A stretch of DNA of 5,382 nucleotides from an uncultured Lachnospiraceae bacterium (GTDB lineage Bacteria; Bacillota; Clostridia; Lachnospirales; Lachnospiraceae), in contig CAMWUU010000256.1 in the NCBI GenBank assembly GCA_947177515.1, positions 1 through 5,382 of the forward strand, read 5' to 3'. Every line of letters starts with the position of its first letter. The stretch's first letter is position 1. Made by a program: the position numbers and the translations under genes. A model generated the notes under the pieces. It saw only the letters and a list, made by a program, of their open reading frames with translations. It ran no database searches and had not been told where the DNA came from. Of this stretch, positions 1 to 5,364 are shown piece by piece.

Positions 1-114
1 GTTAAACAGCCTCCTTCTTTTTTCCCCTTTTCCCGTCCTCCCCCGCTGCTCCACAAACCCTACTTCCGTTCTATCCCCCATACAAAACAAAACCGTTTTG
101 CCCTGCCTTTCGAT
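1..114. other. Intergenic gap downstream of metA
   Basis: The gap follows the metA stop. On the minus strand it is strikingly purine-rich over about positions 11-45 (only A and G apart from one C). I see no GC-rich stem followed by a U-run, so no intrinsic terminator for metA can be called. The 13-base odd palindrome CAAAACCGTTTTG in the 85-100 area has a one-base centre and cannot form a useful hairpin. With the left-edge ribosome binding site this favours read-through into the next gene. Confidence 0.4.
10..16 (-). promoter_or_regulatory. Shine-Dalgarno of a gene starting just left of the window
   Basis: On the minus strand AAGGAGG is followed by nine bases (CTGTTTAAC) and then the window ends. 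This is a near-perfect anti-16S match, and a start codon directly outside the edge would have normal to slightly long spacing. It implies a further leftward gene about 110 bases downstream of metA, perhaps cotranscribed with it. The gene itself cannot be seen. The match lies in a purine-rich stretch, so chance is a real alternative. Confidence 0.4.
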
Positions 115-1023
115 CTACTTCCATTCATATGGTGTATTCTGATAGACCAGATAATTAATCCAATTTGTATAGAGCGCATTCGCATGTGCACGCCACATCA
201 GCAGGGGGCGGCTTGTTGCATTATCATCAGGGTAATAGTTTTGCGGCACCGCAACCGTAAGCCCCTTGTCCGTATCCCTTTTATATTCCTTATCAAGCGT
301 CATACGGTCATACTCCGGATGCCCCATCACATAAACCTGCCTGCCGTCGTGTGTCATACATAAAAATACACCTGCTTCCTCAGATTCCGCTAAAATAAGC
401 AGTTCCCTGCACGCAACAATATCCTCCCTTGCCACCTCAGTATAGCGGGAATGCGGCGCGTAAAAAATATCGTCAAAACCGCGCACCAATGGTTCGCGGC
501 GAAGTAACACATGATGCTTATAAATACCTGAAAGTTTCCTCTCAAGCTTAATGTTCTTCATCCCAAAATGATAATAAAGCCCCGCTTGCGCCCCCCAGCA
601 TACATGGAGCGTGGAAGTGACATTTTCCCTGCTCCATGCCATAATCTGTTTTAACTCGTCCCAGTATGTAACTTCCTCGAATTCCATCATCTCCACCGGG
701 GCTCCCGTAATTATAAGCCCATCAAATTTACAGTCTTTGATATCTGTAAAGGTCTGGTAAAATTTATCAAGGTGGCTTGTTGCCGTATTATGTCCCACAT
801 AACTTGATGTAGTAAGGAATGTTACATCCAACTGTAACGGCGTGTTGGACATGCTGCGTAAAAGCTGTACCTCCGTATCTTCTTTTAAAGGCATCAGGTT
901 TAAAATCGCGATTTGGAGCGGACGGATATCCTGATGCATCGCCCGCGTTTCATCCATCATAAATATATTTTCTTCTTCCAGAATTTTCTTTGCCGGAAGA
1001 TCGCTTTGCACCTTAATCGGCAT
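115..1023 (-). CDS. metAA: Homoserine O-acetyltransferase (MetA family)
   Basis: This cytoplasmic enzyme acylates the hydroxyl of L-homoserine, the first committed step of methionine synthesis. The 302-residue length and residue numbering match the MetA family. Cys142 in HVCWGAQAG is the acyl-carrying nucleophile, and His235 and Glu237 in MGHPEYDR complete the catalytic site. The N-terminus MPIKV and the block AILNLMPLKEDTE (39-51) are family hallmarks. Residue 111, in GAPVE, is Glu. In characterised MetA proteins Glu at 111 goes with acetyl-CoA and Gly (E. coli, GAPLG) with succinyl-CoA, so acetyltransferase activity is inferred. The start is fixed by AAGGGGG five bases before ATG. The gene is third in the leftward rluF-ligA-metA set. 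No S-box or T-box is recognisable upstream. The reading frame is intact. Confidence 0.95.
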   Translation of the reverse strand: MPIKVQSDLPAKKILEEENIFMMDETRAMHQDIRPLQIAILNLMPLKEDTEVQLLRSMSNTPLQLDVTFLTTSSYVGHNTATSHLDKFYQTFTDIKDCKFDGLIITGAPVEMMEFEEVTYWDELKQIMAWSRENVTSTLHVCWGAQAGLYYHFGMKNIKLERKLSGIYKHHVLLRREPLVRGFDDIFYAPHSRYTEVAREDIVACRELLILAESEEAGVFLCMTHDGRQVYVMGHPEYDRMTLDKEYKRDTDKGLTVAVPQNYYPDDNATSRPLLMWRAHANALYTNWINYLVYQNTPYEWK

Positions 1024-1028
1024 GATTA

Positions 1029-1035
1029 CCCCCTT
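1029..1035 (-). promoter_or_regulatory. metA ribosome binding site
   Basis: AAGGGGG lies five bases before the metA ATG (1023). Spacing is a little short. The site abuts the 3' arm of the imperfect stem that closes the upstream inverted-repeat element (1039-1045), so folding of that element could affect access to it; this last point is inference. Confidence 0.6.
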
Positions 1036-1038
1036 TTT

Positions 1039-1129
1039 GTGGAAGCAGGCGCACCAAGATTTCGGCCAGGCTGGGGCAGCTTTTGTTACATACCCCAGCC
1101 CAAACCGTCAAAACGCTTCATTCCTCCAC
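1039..1129 (-). repeat. Inverted-repeat element in the ligA-metA gap
   Basis: The 135-base gap between the ligA stop and metA ATG contains nested inverted repeats. The outer arms GTGGAGG (1129-1123) and CTTCCAC (1045-1039) pair over seven bases with one G-U. The inner arms GGCTGGGG (1100-1093) and CCCCAGCC (1076-1069) pair perfectly over eight bases around a 16-base loop. A competing small stem, GCTG-CCC-CAGC, uses part of the inner 3' arm. Neither strand has a U-run after the stem, so it is not a standard intrinsic terminator. A weak promoter could overlap it: TTGACG (1111-1106), 17 bases, TAACAA (1088-1083). It may be a structured metA leader, a small dispersed intergenic repeat, or a chance palindrome. 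It does not match any riboswitch consensus I know. Confidence 0.35.
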
Positions 1130-1158
1130 TTGTTTACCTGTATTTTAAGCTGGATGGT

Positions 1159-3129
1159 CTATTGAACCATTCCGTCAAGCATCAAAAGGAATTCCTCCTC
1201 CGTAAGAATCGGGATACCAAGCTCCTTCGCTTTTTTATTTTTCGAGGAGTTGGAAAGACTATCATTATTAATCAGGTAACTTGTCTTTGCAGTCACAGAA
1301 CCTGTCACTTTGCCGCCCTCGCGTTCTATGGCCTCTTTAAGTTCATTCCGGTTTGCAAAATGCTCCACCGAACCTGTAATAACAAAAACTTTTCCGGCAA
1401 ATTTTTCACCCACGCTCTCTTCTGCCGCAAAATGTATTTCCTTTAAAAGATCATCCACAATCCGCCCATTTTCCGGTTTTTCAAAAAATGCCACCATGGA
1501 ATCCGCAATCACTTCGCCAATCCCCTCAATCTCAACCAGTTCCTCCCTCGTTGCACGACGGACAGCTTCAATATTATTGTCAAACTGACGGCAGATCAGC
1601 TTTGCATTTGCCAGCCCAATATTTAAAATGCCAAGGCTGTAGACAAATTTCGCCACACTGACCTCGCGGGCCTTCTCAACAGAAGCAGTCAGGTTCTGAT
1701 ATGATCTTTCCCCAAATCCTTCCATCTGCGTAATCTTATCCCGGAATCGATCCAGATGGAACAGATCCGCCGGTTCCGTCAGGATATGCTCGTCAATAAA
1801 TTTCTCCAGCGTAGCCTCCGAGAGTCCCTCAATATTCATTGCGTCACGGCTTACAAAATGAGTGAACTGCTTGATTTTTTTCGCCGGGCACTCCTCATTG
1901 ATACAGTAGAGGGTCTTTGTTTCATTCTCCTCACGGATATGGGTTTTCTGCCCGCAGACCGGACAGTTTTCCGGAATTTTTATATTACCGCTGCGCGTTA
2001 AGTTTTCCGCAATCTGCGGGATGATCATATTCGCTTTATACACCGTGACCTTATCCCCAATTCCGAGCGCAAGCCCCTCCATAATACTGATATTGTGCAG
2101 GCTCGCGCGGGAAACGCTCGTACCCTCGAGTTCCACCGGCTCAAAGATTGCCACAGGATTAATCAATCCCGTGCGCGACGGACTCCACTCAATCTCAAGA
2201 AGCTTCGTTTCACGCAGCTCATCCCGCCATTTAAACGCGATGGAATGGCGCGGGAACTTTGACGTGCGCCCCAGGGATAACCCATAAGCAATGTCATTAA
2301 AAGTCAATACCAGGCCGTCCGAAGGAAAATCGTTTAACTCCACCTTCTTTGCAAAAGTCTGGACTGCATCCTCCACTGTCCCCGCTGTGACAAGGCATTC
2401 CTCAACCGTTTCAAAGCCCTGTCCGCGCAGCCATTCCATCTGTTCCATCCTTGTCGCAAGTTCCACCGGCTCATTTTCCTTTAGCGCGCTTACCAGTGTA
2501 AACGCAAAAAAATGGACATTGCGCTTCGCCGTGATCTCGTTGCTTAACTGGCGCACCGAACCGGAGCAGAGATTGCGAGGATTCTTGTAGCGCGCCTCCA
2601 CATCCGCAATCCCGGCGTTAATCTTCTCAAAATCCGAATATTTAATCACCGCCTCCCCACGCAGGACAAGTTCACCCGAAAACGGGATGGAAAGCGGGAT
2701 ATTTTTAAATACCCTCGCATTATTTGTAATAATCTCACCCACCTCACCATTTCCCCTGGTGGCGGCCCTAAAAAGATTTCCATCACGGTAAGTCAAAACA
2801 ATCGTAAGCCCATCCAGCTTCCACGAAAGTACGCCCTCCTTCTCCTTAAGCCAATCCGCCAGGGCTGCCGGGTCTTTTGTTTTATCAAGCGAGAGCATCG
2901 GGCTTTCATGCCGCACCTTCGGCAGTTCAGAAAGCACCTCGTAGCCCGCCCGCACTGTCGGGCTATCCGCCATAACAATGCCGGTTTCCTCCTCGAGTGC
3001 TTTTAATTCATCATAAAGCCGGTCATATTCCAGATTGCTCATAATCTCACGGTCTTCCTGCTCGTAGGCAAACGCCGCGCGGTTTAAAAGCCCGGTCAAT
3101 TCCCTTATGCGTTTCTTCTTTTCTTCCAT
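1159..3129 (-). CDS. ligA: NAD+-dependent DNA ligase, divergent LigA type
   Basis: Seals nicks in double-stranded DNA using NAD+, through a ligase-AMP intermediate. At 656 residues it is near full LigA length and has all domains: NMN-binding Ia (about 1-60), nucleotidyltransferase (about 65-305) with catalytic Lys104 in WKLDG, an OB fold (about 306-380), a Cys4 zinc finger (Cys389, 392, 409, 414), helix-hairpin-helix repeats (about 425-565) and a C-terminal BRCT domain (about 576-654). Several usually invariant residues differ: by gap-free alignment E. coli His23 and Asp32 correspond to Glu23 and Asn32, the Glu two before the catalytic Lys is Ser102, TRGDG reads TRGNG (Asn127), and VGRTG reads PSRTG. 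Tyr22, Tyr35 and Asp36 are kept. Its start lies inside rluF (25-base overlap), with AAGGA nine bases before the ATG, so translation is probably coupled. It may be a second ligase beside a canonical one elsewhere. Confidence 0.93.
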   Translation of the reverse strand: MEEKKKRIRELTGLLNRAAFAYEQEDREIMSNLEYDRLYDELKALEEETGIVMADSPTVRAGYEVLSELPKVRHESPMLSLDKTKDPAALADWLKEKEGVLSWKLDGLTIVLTYRDGNLFRAATRGNGEVGEIITNNARVFKNIPLSIPFSGELVLRGEAVIKYSDFEKINAGIADVEARYKNPRNLCSGSVRQLSNEITAKRNVHFFAFTLVSALKENEPVELATRMEQMEWLRGQGFETVEECLVTAGTVEDAVQTFAKKVELNDFPSDGLVLTFNDIAYGLSLGRTSKFPRHSIAFKWRDELRETKLLEIEWSPSRTGLINPVAIFEPVELEGTSVSRASLHNISIMEGLALGIGDKVTVYKANMIIPQIAENLTRSGNIKIPENCPVCGQKTHIREENETKTLYCINEECPAKKIKQFTHFVSRDAMNIEGLSEATLEKFIDEHILTEPADLFHLDRFRDKITQMEGFGERSYQNLTASVEKAREVSVAKFVYSLGILNIGLANAKLICRQFDNNIEAVRRATREELVEIEGIGEVIADSMVAFFEKPENGRIVDDLLKEIHFAAEESVGEKFAGKVFVITGSVEHFANRNELKEAIEREGGKVTGSVTAKTSYLINNDSLSNSSKNKKAKELGIPILTEEEFLLMLDGMVQ

Positions 3130-4175
3130 GCTGCACCATCCTTATTTTTTGTACCGGATTTTATTTTATTCCCCGGCCTGGAATTTTCTTTTTGGTGTCC
3201 TTTCCCAAAGACTTCCTTTTTGGCTCTGTATTTGCCCGCGTTTTTATTGGCATCCTTCCCTTTCGGTTTCCTTTCCCCCGCTTGCGCCTGTGGTATTCCG
3301 CTTTTTTTCTTCATCCGCTGTCCACCTTTTATCTTAGGCTTTCCCTCCCTTTTCTTTAAAAGTACAATCCCTTTAGACGGCATGTGCTTATCTTTTGTAC
3401 ACTCCCCTAACTCTTTCTCTGGCTCATTGGAAGAATCCCCTATCAGCCGGTTCAGTCCCCAAAGTTCAGATTCTGTCAGGTTGCGGTATGTCCCCGTCTT
3501 CAACCGGCCAAGGTTTATGTTCATAACACGCACGCGCTTCAGGGAGCTTACGTGGTAATTAAAGTATTCACACATCCGGCGGATCTGACGGTTCAGCCCC
3601 TGCGTCAACACAATCCTAAAAACCGTCTTATCCACCTGTTCAACACGGCAGGGCTTTGTCACTGTATCAAGGATTGGCACACCAGCCGCCATCCCCTTTA
3701 AGAACTCCATCGTAATCGGCTTGTTGACTTCAACAATATATTCCTTCTCATGTCCGTTCCCTGCCCGCAGTATCTTGTTGACAATCTCCCCGTTATTAGT
3801 CAGCAGGATCAGCCCCTCGGAATCTTTGTCTAGGCGGCCAACCGGAAAAATGCGCGAACTGTAATTGATATAATCAACAATATTATCCGGTTCCCTGCGA
3901 TCCGAAGTGCATACTACCCCCCGCGGCTTGTTAAAGGCAATCAGAACCATATGTTCTTCCTTCACTGCTTCCTTCCCTGCCACCGTAACCTTCTGTCCTG
4001 GAAGAACCCTGCTGCCCACATTGGCCACTTCCCCGTCAATCAATACTTTGCCGCCAGCAACAAGCACATCCGCCTCCCTGCGTGAACAAAGCCCCGCATC
4101 ACTCAAATATTTATTAATGCGGATTTCTTCCCCTCCGTTTGTTTGGTTAAAGTAATTTTTGGTAATTTTTCCCAT
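3105..4175 (-). CDS. rluF: 23S rRNA pseudouridine synthase, RluF type
   Basis: This RsuA-family enzyme converts uridine to pseudouridine. E. coli RluF acts on U2604 of 23S rRNA and also on tRNA-Tyr U35. An S4 RNA-binding domain (about 18-70, INKYLSDAGLCSRREAD) precedes the catalytic domain, with Asp116 in GRLDKDSEGL as catalytic aspartate. KILRAGNGHEKEY (134-146), GVPILDTVTK (165-174) and GLNRQIRRMCE (193-203) closely match E. coli RluF. Residues about 250-356 form a low-complexity tail with about 27 Lys and 7 Arg, as in E. coli RluF but longer. The ATG at 4175 has a modest AAGGA nine bases upstream. A much better GGAGG lies seven bases before the ATC codon at 4124, exactly where relatives begin, so the first 17 residues are uncertain. 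The gene is first in the leftward set and its end overlaps ligA. Confidence 0.92.
   Translation of the reverse strand: MGKITKNYFNQTNGGEEIRINKYLSDAGLCSRREADVLVAGGKVLIDGEVANVGSRVLPGQKVTVAGKEAVKEEHMVLIAFNKPRGVVCTSDRREPDNIVDYINYSSRIFPVGRLDKDSEGLILLTNNGEIVNKILRAGNGHEKEYIVEVNKPITMEFLKGMAAGVPILDTVTKPCRVEQVDKTVFRIVLTQGLNRQIRRMCEYFNYHVSSLKRVRVMNINLGRLKTGTYRNLTESELWGLNRLIGDSSNEPEKELGECTKDKHMPSKGIVLLKKREGKPKIKGGQRMKKKSGIPQAQAGERKPKGKDANKNAGKYRAKKEVFGKGHQKENSRPGNKIKSGTKNKDGAAWKKRRNA
4130..4136 (-). promoter_or_regulatory. Strong Shine-Dalgarno in front of an ATC codon of rluF
   Basis: GGAGGGG on the minus strand is followed, seven bases after GGAGG, by ATC CGC ATT AAT AAA at 4124. That codes for the first conserved residues of the S4 domain (RINKY). 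Sequence and spacing are what one expects before a true start, but the codon is ATC. Either a non-AUG start is used, as in infC, or this is leftover from a mutated ATG. Confidence 0.45.
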
Positions 4176-4267
4176 TTTCTTCCATCCTTTTGAAACCCAA
4201 TCTTTTAACTTCCCCCCTCAACACCCTAGCATATTACAGGAACTGGACAATCATCCTCCCTTAACAA

Positions 4268-4273
4268 ATTATA
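4268..4273 (-). promoter_or_regulatory. Candidate -10 box for rluF
   Basis: A perfect TATAAT reads leftward and would start transcription near 4261, leaving an 86-base leader to the ATG at 4175. The best -35 at 17-base spacing is AGGGCA (4296-4291), only three of six matches, so an activator or an error is possible. The quasi-palindrome at 4276-4292 covers most of the spacer. Confidence 0.35.
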
Positions 4274-4275
4274 TC

Positions 4276-4292
4276 CAGGCGGAATTTGCCTG
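4276..4292. promoter_or_regulatory. Quasi-palindrome, possible operator upstream of rluF
   Basis: CAGGCGGAATTTGCCTG has perfect 5-base outer arms (CAGGC/GCCTG), and its inner bases pair as two G-U and one A-T around a single central A. It sits two bases upstream of the leftward TATAAT (4273-4268), in the spacer where a repressor would block polymerase. No regulator family is recognised from the motif, and it could be chance. Confidence 0.25.
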
Positions 4293-4340
4293 CCCTTTAA
4301 ACCTTCCGCAATATTCCCTGCAGCTTTATATCCATCTTTA

Positions 4341-4369
4341 AGGATATCACTTTCAAGCAATATTTTCAA
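4341..4369 (-). promoter_or_regulatory. Candidate extended -10 promoter for rluF-ligA-metA
   Basis: The leftward -35 TTGAAA (4369-4364, five of six) and -10 TATCCT (4346-4341, four of six) are 17 bases apart, with TG one base before the -10 as in extended -10 promoters. Transcription would start near 4334, giving a leader of about 160 bases. It competes with the TATAAT at 4273-4268. Confidence 0.45.
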
Positions 4370-4397
4370 TTAGAAATAAAAAAATCCGGATTCCCCC

Positions 4398-4426
4398 TTG
4401 AAGCTTGAAACAGATTGTGATATGCT
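4398..4426 (+). promoter_or_regulatory. Candidate extended -10 promoter for the membrane protein
   Basis: TTGAAG (4398-4403, four of six) and TATGCT (4421-4426, four of six) have a 17-base spacer and TG one base before the -10. The start would be near 4433, giving a 50-base leader. The arrangement mirrors the leftward promoter at 4341-4369. Confidence 0.35.
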
Positions 4427-4446
4427 TAGAGCGACAAAAAAAGATT

Positions 4447-4452
4447 TATAAT
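4447..4452 (+). promoter_or_regulatory. Perfect -10 box before the membrane protein
   Basis: TATAAT lies 30 bases before the ATG at 4483 and would give a leader of about 24 bases. No good -35 is present at 16-18 bases; CTTAGA at 4425-4430 matches only three of six. It is an alternative to the extended -10 promoter just upstream. Confidence 0.4.
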
Positions 4453-4470
4453 TAAGCACATTATGCATAG

Positions 4471-4475
4471 AGAGG
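4471..4475 (+). promoter_or_regulatory. Ribosome binding site of the membrane protein
   Basis: AGAGG, extended upstream as AGAGAGGA, lies seven bases before the ATG at 4483. This is ideal spacing and supports that start over later in-frame ATGs. Confidence 0.65.
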
Positions 4476-4482
4476 ACTACAA

Positions 4483-5274
4483 ATGGCACATTTTGATGAG
4501 GATGACAACCGTCTGGCGAAAATATTGTTTCTTTTGTCAGCTATACTTTTGATAAGCTTTACTATTTTGGATATCTTAAATAAATTTACAATTATTTCCA
4601 ATAGTCTGAAATTATCCGGGACAGTACTATGTTTCCTGTATACTGTGCTGCTTCTTTTCCTATACAGCGTGGATATGGATCGGACAAGCCTGATGCTGTC
4701 CATGCTATTTGCAGTAGCCGCAGATGTTTTCCTTCTGTTTACAAGGCAATATCTGGTCGGTGTAATACTCTTTTGTTTTGTCCAGGAATTCCATAGTATA
4801 AGGCTTCTCAATATACACCGCTCGATCGTGCGCATGAATGGCCGGATCTCCTCCTCCTACCGCAGCTATAAGGTCTGGAAAGCCATATTATTACAGAACC
4901 TGATCCAACTGCTTCTTGCCGCAGTGCTGCCCGTTGCAACATTTTTTGTGGAAATTGGGAATGCATGGCTTGGTGCCGCTGCCATTTTTTATATATCGGG
5001 TTTCCTTGCCAACATCATACGCGTATTTGCTATCAGCCGGGACGTGCGTCTTCTAGACGATATGAAGCCGTTGCGCTGCTATGCTTTTGGTATGCTATCC
5101 TATTTCCTGTGCGATCTTTTTCTGGCTCTTGTCCGGCTCCCTGCGTACATCCCGTTTCTTCATGTACTCTCGGACTACACCAAGTACATGAAGCCCCTGA
5201 TCTGGCCATTTTATCTAATTGGTCTGGCACTCATTGCCATCAGCGGCGCAAGGCACCAAAATTTTTATTCCTAG
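4483..5274 (+). CDS. Multi-pass membrane protein, YhhN/TMEM86-like
   Basis: A 263-residue integral membrane protein with about eight predicted helices (roughly 12-30, 43-62, 69-87, 89-107, 135-155, 160-182, 198-217, 237-255) and no cleavable signal peptide. The layout resembles the YhhN/TMEM86 family, whose characterised animal members are lysoplasmalogenases cleaving the vinyl-ether bond of lysoplasmalogens. Shared points seen by eye are Lys43 opening helix 2, Asp81 in FAVAADVFLLF, Gly93 and His104 in helix 4, and Asp211 in YFLCDLFLAL. The paired aspartates are the family's most conserved residues. It is divergent: the usual Gly-Asp and Ser-Asp pairs read Ala-Asp and Cys-Asp, and a basic loop (109-132) is inserted after helix 4. 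Plasmalogens occur in many anaerobic clostridia, which fits, but enzymatic function is inference. It is transcribed away from rluF and appears monocistronic. An unrelated eight-helix protein remains possible. Confidence 0.85.
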   Translation: MAHFDEDDNRLAKILFLLSAILLISFTILDILNKFTIISNSLKLSGTVLCFLYTVLLLFLYSVDMDRTSLMLSMLFAVAADVFLLFTRQYLVGVILFCFVQEFHSIRLLNIHRSIVRMNGRISSSYRSYKVWKAILLQNLIQLLLAAVLPVATFFVEIGNAWLGAAAIFYISGFLANIIRVFAISRDVRLLDDMKPLRCYAFGMLSYFLCDLFLALVRLPAYIPFLHVLSDYTKYMKPLIWPFYLIGLALIAISGARHQNFYS

Positions 5275-5364
5275 ACTGAAAAACCAGTATCCCCCTTCCT
5301 GCCAAAATGCATCAGGGGGGATCTCTGTGCAATTTTCACAAGATTCCTCCTGATTTTTCTCCAT
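5215..5364 (-). CDS. Possible 49-residue CxxC protein, unknown
   Basis: I do not recognise this protein. A leftward ORF of 49 codons starts at ATG 5364, seven bases after AAGGAG (5377-5372), the best-placed ribosome binding site in the window. The product begins MEKNQEESCENCTE, with a Cys9-x2-Cys12 pair, two tryptophans (21, 27), further Cys39 and Cys46, and a short hydrophobic stretch (about 27-40). Against it: its last 60 bases lie antisense to the end of the membrane-protein gene, and the hairpin at 5289-5322 falls inside it. It could instead be a short leader ORF for something outside the window, or chance. Confidence 0.3.
   Translation of the reverse strand: MEKNQEESCENCTEIPPDAFWQEGGYWFFSLGIKILVPCAADGNECQTN
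5289..5322. terminator. Hairpin after the membrane-protein gene
   Basis: ATCCCCC (5289-5295) plus CTG (5299-5301) pair with CAG-GGGGG-AT (5313-5322), giving ten base pairs with a three-base bulge (TTC) and an 11-base loop. It begins 15 bases after the stop. No immediate U-run follows rightward (the first is at 5331-5336, AATTTT). Leftward, TTTTT appears six bases after the stem. It is probably a weak terminator or 3'-end stabilising hairpin; direction is unclear. Confidence 0.4.

Larger units (their letters stand above)
4176..4482. other. Divergent intergenic region with promoters both ways
   Basis: This 307-base AT-rich region separates the leftward rluF set from the rightward membrane-protein gene. 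It holds candidate promoters in both directions, a mirrored 15-base motif (4336-4350 and 4417-4431, 13 of 15 identical), a 17-base quasi-palindrome (4276-4292) and the 8-base palindrome ATCCGGAT (4384-4391). The leader before rluF (4260-4176) has two short purine-rich Shine-Dalgarno-like runs but no convincing short gene. I see no RNA gene. Confidence 0.6.

Noticed and set aside
1069..1100. Intrinsic terminator for ligA at the perfect 8-bp inverted repeat
   Set aside because: The 16-base loop is large and no U-run follows on either strand.
1086..1121. An 11-codon leftward ORF (MKRFDGLGWGM) in the ligA-metA gap, possible leader peptide
   Set aside because: GGAGG lies only one base before its ATG, too close for efficient initiation, and it has no run of Met or other regulatory codons.
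1024..1158. SAM-I (S-box) riboswitch or methionine T-box upstream of metA
   Set aside because: The gap is short and lacks the S-box core sequences and the T-box AGGGTGGNACCGCG-type motif.
913..1446. A rightward open frame of 177 codons spanning the ligA end, the intergenic gap and the metA start
   Set aside because: It is antisense to two strongly supported genes, has no good ribosome binding site, and its product shows no recognisable domain. It looks like a shadow of GC and codon bias.
1310..2590. Several rightward open frames of 80-100 codons inside ligA
   Set aside because: All lie antisense to a full-length conserved enzyme and have Ser/Arg/Leu-rich shadow composition without start signals.
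3107..3558. Rightward frames rich in Phe/Pro/Leu opposite the RluF tail
   Set aside because: These are complements of Lys- and Gly-rich codons of the basic tail; the hydrophobic look is a compositional artefact.
4159..4341. A 60-codon rightward frame starting inside rluF and running into the divergent region
   Set aside because: No ribosome binding site, crosses the leftward promoter elements, and the product has no recognisable features.
4461..4835. A leftward 124-codon frame opposite the start of the membrane-protein gene
   Set aside because: It is antisense to a frame with clear transmembrane periodicity and a good ribosome binding site, and its own product is Ser/Arg-rich without motif.
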